A DNA stretch of 64,000 nucleotides, from the NCBI RefSeq assembly GCF_036194065.1, contig NZ_CP108096.1, positions 124,001 through 188,000 on the forward strand, read 5' to 3'. The notes under the pieces were generated by a model. The model saw only the letters and a list, made by a program, of their open reading frames with translations, ran no database searches and was not told where the DNA came from. The DNA comes from Streptomyces sp. NBC_00239 (GTDB lineage: Bacteria; Actinomycetota; Actinomycetes; Streptomycetales; Streptomycetaceae). Shown piece after piece: positions 7,966 through 16,143 of this stretch (its first letter is position 1; every line of letters starts with the position of its first letter). The position numbers and the translations under genes were made by a program.

Positions 7966-9472
7966 GCACCGCCGGTCGACTCAACTCCGCCGTCGCGCAC
8001 CCGGATCGGTGGCACTGACTCAGTACTCGCTGCGTGGGCTGGTCCTGCGGCCGATGCTGGGGGCCGGTGTCGCTGCCATTGCCGCCGGGGCTGCTCACCA
8101 GGCAGGTCAACTCCCCCTCCCAGTGGCGGCTTCCAGTGCGGCCGCGGTCTGGATCGGCATGACCCTCCACGGAGTGCGCCGCGCCGATGCCGCCCTCGCG
8201 GGTGCCAACGTTCACCTGGAGAACGTGGTGAGCGGCCTCGAAGAGCTGCGCACAGCGGTGAGCGAAGCCCTGGAGCGGGTGGGCACGGGAACCCTCAACG
8301 GCGCCCCAACTGCAGCATCGCCGCAGTTCAGCGGCTCTCTGAGCGCCGACCCCGTGCTCGCCGTCGAGCAGCTGCTGTTCGTCGTGCGAGGCGAGGTGGA
8401 ACAGGCCATCGCCAGTGCCGCGCAGCTCCAGCAGCACAACACTCTTGGGGAGCGTGCGCAGACGGACCTGCTGCGCACGATCGCTCAGCGGCAAAGCGCG
8501 CTCATTGCCCGTGCGTTGGAAGCCCTCGACAAGGCGGAGAGCAGCGTCGAGGACCCCGACATCCTCGACAGCTTCTTCCGCATCGATCATCTGGTGACGC
8601 AGCTGCGCCGGTCGGCGGAGAACATCGCGGTCCTGGGCGGCCAGCCCCTCGCCGGCCGCAGCCGCACGCCGCTTCCGGTGTCCACCGCCCTGCGTCGCGC
8701 TGTCGAGGAGATCGAACGGTACGACCGGGTCGGGATCATGCCGCCCCCGGACAAACTGGCCTTCCCCGGTCACGTGGGACCGGATCTCGTGCACCTCCTG
8801 GCCGAGCTACTGGAGAACGCGGTCCGGTTCTCCGACTCCCGCACCCGAGTTGTCCTGACTGCGACCGAGGAGCAGGGGGGCCTGATTATCGCCATCCGCG
8901 ACCAGGGCATATCCATCCAGCCCGCCCAGATGGTGGAGCTGAACGCGCAGTTGGACGCGCCGGACACCGTAGATGTGTACGCGCGGCTGAGAGCGGGCGC
9001 CATCGGCCTGGTGGTCACCGGCCAGCTCGCCCAGCGCTGCGGTATCCGGGTCCAGCTGCGCGCCAACCACGACGGCCCCGGCGTGACCGCCTACGCGCTC
9101 ATCCCGAACTCCGTCCTGACAACCACCTCCGTGCAGGTCCGGAGCGAACCCGCACCGGCGCGGGCCGCGACGCGGTACGGGGCACGCCCCGAGCCGCTGG
9201 CGCACCACAGCGACTACGGTCCGCCGCACCCGGCAGGCACCTCGCACCCGCCCCCCGTGGGTGCGGCACCGGCCGCGCGTCAGCACACGGCCGTAGCCCC
9301 AACGGAAGGGCGCATCCCTCTGCCCGTCCGCCCGGCCCAGGCCGCCCCCCACCCCGGCCCGGCACGCACCGACGCTGCGCCGGTGACGAGCAAAGGTCCC
9401 ACGCCCGGACTCGTGGCGACCTACCGCCAGGGAGTCCAGAGGGCAGCGCAGCACCGCCCGGACGGCGTGTAA
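7958..9472 (+). CDS. cvnA: conservon sensor histidine-kinase-like protein CvnA
   Basis: 504 residues from ATG 7958 (GTGAGGAAGCGC upstream). The N-terminal ~70 residues contain two hydrophobic segments, so it is probably membrane anchored. Then come helical segments with 'RIDHLVTQLRRSAENIAVLGG', the conserved dimerisation motif of this kinase class, which lacks a normal H-box His-Glu. The HATPase domain follows with N-box 'ELLENAVRFS' and 'AIRDQGISI'. The C-terminal ~110 residues are Pro/Ala rich and disordered. It is first of the CvnABCD quartet; CvnA proteins associate with CvnB and CvnD in a signalling complex likened to a G-protein system. Confidence 0.9.
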   Translation: MSEHRRSTQLRRRAPGSVALTQYSLRGLVLRPMLGAGVAAIAAGAAHQAGQLPLPVAASSAAAVWIGMTLHGVRRADAALAGANVHLENVVSGLEELRTAVSEALERVGTGTLNGAPTAASPQFSGSLSADPVLAVEQLLFVVRGEVEQAIASAAQLQQHNTLGERAQTDLLRTIAQRQSALIARALEALDKAESSVEDPDILDSFFRIDHLVTQLRRSAENIAVLGGQPLAGRSRTPLPVSTALRRAVEEIERYDRVGIMPPPDKLAFPGHVGPDLVHLLAELLENAVRFSDSRTRVVLTATEEQGGLIIAIRDQGISIQPAQMVELNAQLDAPDTVDVYARLRAGAIGLVVTGQLAQRCGIRVQLRANHDGPGVTAYALIPNSVLTTTSVQVRSEPAPARAATRYGARPEPLAHHSDYGPPHPAGTSHPPPVGAAPAARQHTAVAPTEGRIPLPVRPAQAAPHPGPARTDAAPVTSKGPTPGLVATYRQGVQRAAQHRPDGV

Positions 9473-9501
9473 CCCCCCTACCCCCGATCTGGAGAGATCT
9501 C

Positions 9502-9936
9502 ATGTCGCAACGCACCATCGAGCTGAGTCCCTTGGGGCAGATGCTGGCGGACTTCGTCGACCACACCCCCGGCGCAGTCGCATCCGTCCTCGTCACGTCC
9601 GACGGCCTGGTCGGGGAATTCCACGGCCTCCCCGAGGAGGACGCCGACACCCTGGCGGCCGCGGTCAGCGGGATCGCGTCCCTGGCCAACGGAGTATTCC
9701 GGGACGCCCCCGGCGAGGTCCAGCAGACCGTAGTCGAGCACGACTCCGGCACGCTGTTCGTCATGCGGGCGAAGGTTCCGCAGCAGGTCGAAGGCAAGGT
9801 CGGAAACCTCCTCGCGGTCCTCACCAACGACACGGCCGATGCAGGCGTGGTCGGCTACGCGATGCTCCAGTGGATCGACAGGATGCACGACCACCTGCTC
9901 AACCCCGTCCGTACCTCGCCGCGGCCGGTCCAGTGA
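9502..9936 (+). CDS. cvnB: roadblock/LC7 protein CvnB
   Basis: 144 residues with the roadblock/LC7 fold pattern: 'LGQMLADFVDHTPGAVASVLVTSDGLV' followed by 'LAAAVSGIASLANGVF' and the 'GTLFVMRAKV' strand. Roadblock proteins in conservons bind the partner GTPase and modulate its nucleotide cycle. GGAGAG upstream supports the ATG. It precedes cvnC by a single base. Confidence 0.92.
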   Translation: MSQRTIELSPLGQMLADFVDHTPGAVASVLVTSDGLVGEFHGLPEEDADTLAAAVSGIASLANGVFRDAPGEVQQTVVEHDSGTLFVMRAKVPQQVEGKVGNLLAVLTNDTADAGVVGYAMLQWIDRMHDHLLNPVRTSPRPVQ

Positions 9937-9937
9937 C

Positions 9938-10297
9938 GTGGTCCGCCCTCACCCGGACCCGGCCGCCGAGGCGGTCGGCTCGCGGCTGCGCCCCTACACA
10001 CTCACCGGGGGGCGCACCCGGCCCGACTACCCACTACAGCTGGACACCTTTCTGGCGGCCCGCCCCGCGCCGGACAACGTCGAACTCGGGCCGGAGAGCG
10101 AGTGGATCCGGCTGTTGTGCGCGAAGCCCCGGGCTGTCGCTGAACTCGCCTCGCGTTTGGGCCAGCCCGTCCAGGTCGTCAAGATCCTCGCCTCCGATCT
10201 GCTCCATCTGCGCGCCCTGGCCGTCGCGGAACAGAACGACGAAGGCCCCACCCGAGAACTCCTGGAGACGGTCCTTGTCCGTTTACGCGCCCTCTGA
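9938..10297 (+). CDS. cvnC: DUF742 protein CvnC
   Basis: 119 residues from GTG 9938, directly after the cvnB stop. Typical DUF742 features are 'RLRPYTLTGGRTRP' near the N-terminus and a winged-helix-like 'RAVAELASRLGQPVQVVKILASDLLHLRAL', often proposed to be a DNA- or protein-binding module. Codon 116 is TTA (10283-10285), unusual in a conservon gene. It overlaps the GTPase gene. Confidence 0.9.
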   Translation: MVRPHPDPAAEAVGSRLRPYTLTGGRTRPDYPLQLDTFLAARPAPDNVELGPESEWIRLLCAKPRAVAELASRLGQPVQVVKILASDLLHLRALAVAEQNDEGPTRELLETVLVRLRAL

Positions 10298-10901
10298 ACC
10301 GGTGCCCTCACGCCTGCACAAGATCAAGATCGTCGTGTCGGGGGGGTTCGGGACCGGCAAGACGACACTGGTCGGCGCCATCAGTGAGGTCAAGCCCCTG
10401 CTCACCGAGGCCCCGATGACGCAGGCCAGCGAGGGTATCGACCGGCTGGACGGGGTGGAGTCCAAGACCACCACCACCGTGGCCATGGACTTCGGACGGG
10501 TCACCCTTGCGGGGCCGGAAGCCGAGCCGGACATCGTGCTGATGCTGTTCGGCACCCCCGGGCAAGACCGGTTCAACCGCATCTGGGACGACCTCTCCCA
10601 CCGCGCGGCCGGGGCGGTGGTACTGGTCGACACCCGCCGTCTGGAGGACGCCTTCGCGGTCGTGGACTATTTCGAGGCCCGGCACCTGCCCTTCCTCGTC
10701 GCGGTGAACCTGTTCGACTCCGCTCCGCGCTACCTGCTCGACGAGGTCCGCCAGGCCCTTCGCCTCGGCGCGCACGTCCCGGTCCGCGCCTGTGACGCCC
10801 GCAGGCGCGAGTCCGTCCGCGATGTCCTGTCCGACCTCGTGGCCCACGCCCTTTCCCACCTGCCCGTCTCTGCACGCGCCGCCCTCGGAGCCCGCCCATG
10901 A
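10275..10901 (+). CDS. cvnD: small GTPase-like ATP/GTP-binding protein CvnD
   Basis: 208 residues. The P-loop is 'GGFGTGKTTLVGAISE', the switch II-like motif 'LFGTPGQDRF' and the NKxD-equivalent 'VAVNLFDSA' (Lys/Asp diverged, as usual in CvnD). TTG 10275 is chosen because GGAG lies 7 bases upstream inside cvnC; GTG 10302 is an alternative without a ribosome site. CvnD is the G-protein-like member of the conservon, regulated by CvnB. It ends in an ATGA overlap with the GAF gene. Confidence 0.9.
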   Translation: MSVYAPSEPVPSRLHKIKIVVSGGFGTGKTTLVGAISEVKPLLTEAPMTQASEGIDRLDGVESKTTTTVAMDFGRVTLAGPEAEPDIVLMLFGTPGQDRFNRIWDDLSHRAAGAVVLVDTRRLEDAFAVVDYFEARHLPFLVAVNLFDSAPRYLLDEVRQALRLGAHVPVRACDARRRESVRDVLSDLVAHALSHLPVSARAALGARP

Positions 10902-11440
10902 TTCCCGCCCTCGGCACCCCACCAGCCGACGCCCGCATACACCTGCTGAACCAGCTCGGCATGGACCGGCCCGACCCGCAACTGGACGCTCTGGCGACCG
11001 AGTTGGCCGCCGCGGCCGGAGCGCCGTACGCCATCGTGAACGCGTTCAACCCGGCCACAGGCCGCCAGGAGTTTGTCGGCCTGTCAGCGCCACCCGGCAA
11101 CGGCCTGGCGGAGGTGGACCGGTCGATGGCCCCCGACTGGGGCTACTGCCCCGAGGTCGCCCGCCGCACCACCGCCCTGGTGCTGCCCGATGTCTTCGCC
11201 AAACCGCGCTTCGCCGTGAACCCCGTCGTCGACCAGCTCGGCATCCGCACGTACGCCGGCGCCCCGCTCATCCACACGTATCCAGACGGGTCGGCCGGCG
11301 AAGTCTTCGGCACCGTCTGCTTCGTCGGACTGGAGCGGATGGACCGGTCCACCGGCCAGGCATCCCTCGTGCTCATCAAGGAGTACCGCGACCTCGTACA
11401 GGAGCTGGTCTACCAGCGTTCCGGCATACCGCTTCCGTAG
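10898..11440 (+). CDS. GAF-domain sensor protein
   Basis: 180 residues forming a single GAF domain: 'ATELAAAAGAPYAIVNAFNP', 'DWGYCPEVARRTTALVLPDVFA', 'AGAPLIHTYPDGSAGEVFGTVCFVG'. GAF domains bind small ligands or sense redox state. It overlaps the GTPase gene by ATGA and is probably part of the conservon signalling output. No output domain is attached, so it likely acts through protein contacts. Confidence 0.8.
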   Translation: MIPALGTPPADARIHLLNQLGMDRPDPQLDALATELAAAAGAPYAIVNAFNPATGRQEFVGLSAPPGNGLAEVDRSMAPDWGYCPEVARRTTALVLPDVFAKPRFAVNPVVDQLGIRTYAGAPLIHTYPDGSAGEVFGTVCFVGLERMDRSTGQASLVLIKEYRDLVQELVYQRSGIPLP

Positions 11441-11492
11441 CCACCGCTTCGCCGACGGCACCCGGCCGGGTGTCCCTTTGGAGGGGAATTCA

Positions 11493-12749
11493 GTGTCCGA
11501 GTCGTATCTGACCGACCACCACCTGCAGCTCCGAGACGAAGTCCGCGCGTTCGCCGACGAGGTCGTCGCGCCCCGCGTTGCGGACATGGAAGCCAGCCGC
11601 GAGATTGAGCACGACCTTGCGGGCGAGATCGCCCGCCGCGGCTGGGTCGGCGCCACGATCGGCAAGGAGTACGGCGGGATGGCGGTCGGCCATCTCGCCA
11701 AGACCATCATCATCGCTGAACTCTCCCGGGTGAGCGCCGCGATGGGGGCGATGGTGCAGGCCTCGCAGCTCGGCACCGCGAAGATCGTGTACTTCGGGAC
11801 CGCGGAGCAGAAGGACACCTGGCTGCCGCGGATCGCCGCCGGAACGTGCCTGCCCACCATCGCGGTCACCGAGGATGTCTCCGGCAGTCACGTACTGGGC
11901 ATGCAAATGACCGCCGAGCGCGACGGAGACGACTATGTCCTCAACGGCGCCAAGGTCTACGTCGGCAACTCCCATGTCGGCAACCTGCACGGGGTTGTGG
12001 CCCGCACCGGTGACGGTTCCCGGGGACTGACCGCCTTCCTCGTGGAGTCCGACCGTCCCGGCCTGACCCTCTCTCCACCCAAGCAGACCCTCGGCCTGCA
12101 CGGCTTCTCCTTCGGCGAGCTGGTCTTCCACAACTGCCGCATCCCCGCCACCAACCGCCTCGGCGCCGAAGGCGACGGCCTGGACGTCGCCTACTCCTCC
12201 AGCATCCTGTACGGCCGTCCCAACCTCACGGCCGTGGCCCTCGGGATACACGAGGCCATTCTGGAAACCACCACAGCCTTCTGCCACGAGCGCATCCGCT
12301 ACGGCAAGCCGCTGCACGAGCTGCCGACCGTCCGGGCCAAGCTCGGCCAGATCCAGTCGCGGCTGATGACCGCCCGGCTCACGGCCTACCACGCGGCGAG
12401 CCTCCTCGACCGCCACCGGCCCGAGGACGACGCCCACGAGGAGCACACCGACCTCCCCTCGTGCGACGCCGAGTTGATGAATGCCAAGTACGTCAACACG
12501 GAGTACGCGCTGGACTCCGCGCGCACCGCGATGGAGATCCACGCGGCCGCGGGACTGCACACCGACCGCCCCATGGAGCGCTACCTGCGCGACGCGCACC
12601 ACATCTACGCGCCCGCCGGCACCTCCGACATCCAGCTGCAGCGGCTCGCCGAGACCGCCCTGGGCCTGGCCAAGGGCGACTACTCCCGCCGCTTCACCGG
12701 AGCGGAGCCCGCCGCACCCCACCCCGCGACGGCTGCCGTGCCGGCCTGA
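11493..12749 (+). CDS. acyl-CoA dehydrogenase family protein lacking the usual catalytic Glu
   Basis: 418 residues from GTG 11493, placed by GGAGGGG six bases upstream. The fold is clear: N-terminal helical domain, 'AVTEDVSGSH' beta-domain motif, 'YGKPLHELPTVRAKLGQIQ' and the C-terminal 'AAAGLHTDRPMERYLRDAH'. At the catalytic position, where dehydrogenases read 'YEGTSxIQ', it has 'IYAPAGTSDIQ', so the usual Glu is absent. It may be a specialised flavoprotein acting on a carrier- or CoA-bound intermediate. It sits between GAF and P450 genes. Confidence 0.8.
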   Translation: MSESYLTDHHLQLRDEVRAFADEVVAPRVADMEASREIEHDLAGEIARRGWVGATIGKEYGGMAVGHLAKTIIIAELSRVSAAMGAMVQASQLGTAKIVYFGTAEQKDTWLPRIAAGTCLPTIAVTEDVSGSHVLGMQMTAERDGDDYVLNGAKVYVGNSHVGNLHGVVARTGDGSRGLTAFLVESDRPGLTLSPPKQTLGLHGFSFGELVFHNCRIPATNRLGAEGDGLDVAYSSSILYGRPNLTAVALGIHEAILETTTAFCHERIRYGKPLHELPTVRAKLGQIQSRLMTARLTAYHAASLLDRHRPEDDAHEEHTDLPSCDAELMNAKYVNTEYALDSARTAMEIHAAAGLHTDRPMERYLRDAHHIYAPAGTSDIQLQRLAETALGLAKGDYSRRFTGAEPAAPHPATAAVPA

Positions 12750-12803
12750 TCCCGCACAGGACGCCCACCCCCGCGTCCCGTCCCCCATCCCTGGAGACTC
12801 CCG

Positions 12804-14036
12804 ATGCCCCCGCACACAATCGCCCCCAGCAGTTCCATCAGCCTGTTCGACGAGCGCGTCCTGGCCGACCCCTACCCCACGTACGCGGCGCTGCGCGCCA
12901 CGGGGCCGGCCGTCCACCTGGAGAGGCACGGGGTGTGGGCCGTGCCCGGCTACGCCGAGGTGCAGGCCGTCCTCCAGGACCCGGACACCTTTACCTCGAT
13001 GGGCGGGGTGGCGCTCACGGAGCAGGCCAACACCGGGTTCCTCGCCGACTCGGTGGTGTCCCGCGACGGTGAGGAGCATGCCCGGCTGCGGCAGGCCCTG
13101 GCCCGGCGGATGGGCCCTCGGGCGATCTCCAAACTCCGCGAAGAGCTCTCCGCACGTGCCCGCCGTCTGGTGGCGGAGCACGCCGAGAGCGGCTCCTTCG
13201 ATGCCGTCGCGCTGTCGAGGCAGATGGTGTGCGACACCATCGGGCACCTGGTGGGGCTTGCCGAGCCCGAGCACACCACCCTGCTGGGTGGCACCTTCGA
13301 CGTGTTCGGCCCCGACAACGACCGCCTGAGCCAGGCCCTGCCGGAGGCCGCCGCGATGCGCGCCGCCCTGGTGCGGGCGATCAGCCGCGACGCTGTCGAT
13401 CCCGGTTCCCTGGCGGGCGCCGCGTACGCGGCAGCAGACCGCGGCCGTCTCACCGAGGCGGAGGCCGTGGGCCTGGTCTGCGACTATGCGGCCGCCAGCG
13501 TGGACACCACCGTCTTCGGGCTGGCCGAGACGATCGCCCGGCTCGCGATGGACCCCGTGCAATGGACCCGGCTGCGCAAAGACCCCAACCGGGCGGAGGC
13601 TGCCTTTCACGAGGCGCTGCGTCTGGACGCCCCGATACAAGGACGCGGCCGGATCGTGTCCCGCACGACCGACCTGAGCGGCGTGCGGATCGAGGCCGGT
13701 GAGCACGTGTGGCTGCTCTACGGCTCCACCGGCCGAGATGAGCGCAAGTGGTCGCGGGCCGAAACTTACGACCTGGCCCGCCCGTTCGTCGACCGGCATC
13801 TGGCCCTGGGCGCGGGCGCCCACCAGTGCCCGGGTGTGTCGCTGGCCCTGATGCAGGCTCGCTGTCTGCTGCGGGCGCTCGCGCACCGGTGCACCCACCT
13901 GGAACTGGTCGGCGACCCGGTCCGCGCCCTACACAACACCGTCCGCGGACACTCCAGCGTGCCGGTCGCGGTCGAGACGTCCCCGTACGCCGGGGACGCC
14001 ACGGCGCCCGGCGCCACCTTGAGGAGGCCGCGGTGA
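12804..14036 (+). CDS. cytochrome P450
   Basis: 410 residues, normal length for a soluble bacterial P450. I-helix 'YAAASVDTTV' near residue 230 supplies the acid-alcohol pair, 'EALR' is the ExxR motif, and 'GAGAHQCPGVSLA' near residue 335 is the haem Cys loop; the first Phe of the consensus is Leu. Ferredoxin and reductase partners are not in the window. P450 genes accompany several conservons. ATG 12804 follows 'CTGGAGACTCCCG'. It ends in a GTGA overlap with the next gene. Confidence 0.92.
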   Translation: MPPHTIAPSSSISLFDERVLADPYPTYAALRATGPAVHLERHGVWAVPGYAEVQAVLQDPDTFTSMGGVALTEQANTGFLADSVVSRDGEEHARLRQALARRMGPRAISKLREELSARARRLVAEHAESGSFDAVALSRQMVCDTIGHLVGLAEPEHTTLLGGTFDVFGPDNDRLSQALPEAAAMRAALVRAISRDAVDPGSLAGAAYAAADRGRLTEAEAVGLVCDYAAASVDTTVFGLAETIARLAMDPVQWTRLRKDPNRAEAAFHEALRLDAPIQGRGRIVSRTTDLSGVRIEAGEHVWLLYGSTGRDERKWSRAETYDLARPFVDRHLALGAGAHQCPGVSLALMQARCLLRALAHRCTHLELVGDPVRALHNTVRGHSSVPVAVETSPYAGDATAPGATLRRPR

Positions 14037-14458
14037 ACTCCCGCGCTTCAGCCGCCTTACCGTGCGAGGTTGAACTCGCCGACCGTCTGCTGCTCCAAAG
14101 CGGCGCCGCCTTCCCCACCGGCCACGGCCTCGATGCCGTCGTCGTGCCTGAGCCCCTGGCCCACGACGCCCTGGACACCCTCGGCCGCCACCCGCTCGAC
14201 CCGGTGGGTGCCGTCGCCGCCCTCACCAGCGGCTGGGCGTTCTTCGTCCCCCCCATGTCGGACGATCCCGGCTGGCCCGAACCGGTCCGCTACCTGAGCG
14301 ACGGCTCGACGATCACGCTCCCGCCGTCGCCTGGCACCCTCGCGGCGCACGACGACGCCCGGTGGATCCGCTGGCGCCCCTGCGGGCGCGTGTTCACCGC
14401 TCCCCTGCTCCTTCAACTCGCCCTGCATGCCCTCGGCAGCCGGATCCTCATTTCCTGA
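14033..14458 (+). CDS. hypothetical protein
   Basis: 141 residues from GTG 14033, overlapping the P450 stop, with AGGAGG upstream. The C-terminal half ('VRYLSDGSTITLPPSPGTL ... RWIRWRPCGRVFTAPLLL') resembles small Streptomyces proteins of unknown role. Codon 9 is TTA (14057-14059), which would make translation of this and coupled genes sensitive to bldA. No domain recognised. Confidence 0.65.
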   Translation: MNSRASAALPCEVELADRLLLQSGAAFPTGHGLDAVVVPEPLAHDALDTLGRHPLDPVGAVAALTSGWAFFVPPMSDDPGWPEPVRYLSDGSTITLPPSPGTLAAHDDARWIRWRPCGRVFTAPLLLQLALHALGSRILIS

Positions 14459-14470
14459 CCAGGAGCTCCC

Positions 14471-15190
14471 GTGCAACCCCTCAGTCTTCCCACCACCCCC
14501 GGCCGGCCTGCCACCGTAGGACGCCCGGCCCCGGACAGTCCGCTCTACATCGCCCCCCGCCAGGGCGAGTTCCTGTGCGATGTCAACGTGCTCTTCGACG
14601 AGCACGGGCACGTCTGCTACGAGGACGAACGTCCCGACGACCGCGACGTCGACAACATCCTGTGGGAGCGGTGGGGCGGAGTGGCCTCCGGCCCGGTGGC
14701 GATGGCCCACCACCACCCCGTCCGGCAGCGCGAAGTGATGGACGCCGCCTTGAAGTGCGCGGTGTGCAAGGGCGAGCCGGACCGTGATGACCGCGGGGTG
14801 CTGTGGCTGCTGCACGTGGACGACAACACCCGGTCGACCCTGACGTTCCCCACCGACATCACGACCGCCACCCCCTCAGTGTGCGCCAAGGACGCCGTCC
14901 GCGCCCTGGAGGCGTGCCAGGTCCTGCAGCGGGGCTTCATCGCGGTGCGGGTGCGGGAGGCGGAGATCGTCGGGGTGCGCGGCACCGTGTACTCCCCCAG
15001 CGCGTCGCCCCTGCTCGACCAGGACGTGCGGCTCGACGACGACCGCATCCACAGGGTCGTCGCCCGCCAGTTGTTGCGCCAGCTGCGCAACGCCGAACTC
15101 GACGAGACCACGCTGTCCACGGCCGGCCTGCCCACGCGCACCGGCACAGGCACGTGCTCGGTCGACGTTCCGGGGCCGGTGTGGGGATGA
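14471..15190 (+). CDS. conserved hypothetical protein with CxxC
   Basis: 239 residues from GTG 14471, with AGGAG upstream. It contains 'AALKCAVCKGEPDRDDRGVLWLL', one CxxC pair, and otherwise alpha/beta sequence ending in a Thr/Gly-rich tail. It overlaps the HAD phosphatase gene by ATGA. I do not recognise the family. Confidence 0.65.
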   Translation: MQPLSLPTTPGRPATVGRPAPDSPLYIAPRQGEFLCDVNVLFDEHGHVCYEDERPDDRDVDNILWERWGGVASGPVAMAHHHPVRQREVMDAALKCAVCKGEPDRDDRGVLWLLHVDDNTRSTLTFPTDITTATPSVCAKDAVRALEACQVLQRGFIAVRVREAEIVGVRGTVYSPSASPLLDQDVRLDDDRIHRVVARQLLRQLRNAELDETTLSTAGLPTRTGTGTCSVDVPGPVWG

Positions 15191-15894
15191 CGACGATGCG
15201 GCACACGAGCAAGGTCGCGCTGTTCGACCTGGACGACACCCTCACCGATCACACGGCCGCGTTCGCCGCGTGGGCCGGCGAGTTCGCCCACTCCACGGGC
15301 ATTCCGTTGTCCTGGCTGATGCGGGCCGAGACGTTGCACGCCGGCGCCCGCCACTCCTTCTTCGCCGACCTCAAGGACGCCTTCAAGCTCCGGCGGTCCA
15401 TCGCCTCCCTGCACGCGGACTACCGGCTGCGTTCGGCCGAGCTCGTGCCGTACCGCCCCGAGGTCTGCTCCGCTCTCCAGCATCTGGCCGACGACGGATG
15501 GGCGCTGGGCGTGGTCACCAACGGGTCGCCCGACGCGCAACGCCTCAAGCTCGAAGTCGCCCGTCTCACGCCGTACCTCGGATCGGTGGTGATCTCCGGC
15601 GAGTACGGGGTGCGCAAGCCCGACCCCGCCCTGTTCCACGTGGCCCTGGACGAACTACAGGCTCCGGACACCGACGCAGGCGTCATGGTCGGCGACTCGC
15701 TGACCGCCGACGTCGCCGGTGGTCAACTCGCCGGCCTGCAGACCGTGTGGATCTCCCACGGCCGCACCCTCCGCCTTGAAGACCCGGTACCCACCCGCAC
15801 CACGCTCGAGGTGGTGTCGGCCGCCAACGCGCTGCGCACCCTGGTGCCCGCGCTCGGCGCCAGCGTCCTGCCTCAGCCGGTGGCGGCGCCATGA
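15187..15894 (+). CDS. HAD-family hydrolase
   Basis: 235 residues with all four HAD motifs: nucleophile 'DLDDTLTDH' near residue 14, 'VVTNGS' near residue 118, 'RKPDP' with the motif III Lys near residue 146, and 'MVGDSLTADVAG' near residue 174. A C1-type helical cap lies between motifs I and II. Family members dephosphorylate small phosphorylated metabolites; the substrate cannot be read from sequence. It is coupled on both sides by ATGA overlaps. Confidence 0.88.
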   Translation: MTTMRHTSKVALFDLDDTLTDHTAAFAAWAGEFAHSTGIPLSWLMRAETLHAGARHSFFADLKDAFKLRRSIASLHADYRLRSAELVPYRPEVCSALQHLADDGWALGVVTNGSPDAQRLKLEVARLTPYLGSVVISGEYGVRKPDPALFHVALDELQAPDTDAGVMVGDSLTADVAGGQLAGLQTVWISHGRTLRLEDPVPTRTTLEVVSAANALRTLVPALGASVLPQPVAAP

Positions 15895-15980
15895 CCGGCA
15901 AGAACCTTGCCCGGATGGGCACCTTCGTCCTCGCCATCACGGTGATCATCCTCGCTGCCCAGTTCCCCGGACCGCACTGA
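15891..15980 (+). CDS. 29-residue membrane peptide
   Basis: A tiny ORF whose ATG overlaps the HAD stop (ATGA at 15891-15894). It encodes a short basic start followed by 'MGTFVLAITVIILAAQF', one transmembrane helix, and a short tail ending in His. It is far below usual annotation length, but the coupled start and clean hydrophobic segment support it. Possibly a membrane-associated regulator or leader peptide; function unknown. Confidence 0.5.
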   Translation: MTGKNLARMGTFVLAITVIILAAQFPGPH

Positions 15981-15983
15981 GCC

Positions 15984-16022
15984 CCGTCCGGGCGACGGTG
16001 CACCTACCCGCCGCCCGGACGG
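15984..16022 (+). terminator. hairpin after the conservon unit
   Basis: CCGTCCGGGCG at 15984-15994 pairs perfectly with CGCCCGGACGG at 16012-16022 (11 bp, 17-base loop), starting 4 bases after the 29-residue peptide stop. No T-run, as usual in high-GC actinomycetes. Confidence 0.55.
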
Positions 16023-16143
16023 CACCACCCACGACCGCATCACAGCCCGCCCGCTGCGGGCATCGAGCCACACCACACCACGTATCCGCCACGTCCCCTC
16101 CTGCCCCGGCAGGCCGAGGACCCCTTTCGCAGAACGGACTTCC

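Noticed and set aside
6980..8794. 604-residue minus-strand ORF across the divergent spacer and cvnA
   Set aside because: Overlaps the well-supported cvnA and has no protein-like conservation.
11490..13898. 802-residue minus-strand ORF
   Set aside because: Antisense to the acyl-CoA dehydrogenase-like and P450 genes; low-complexity Gly/Val/Arg composition with no motifs.
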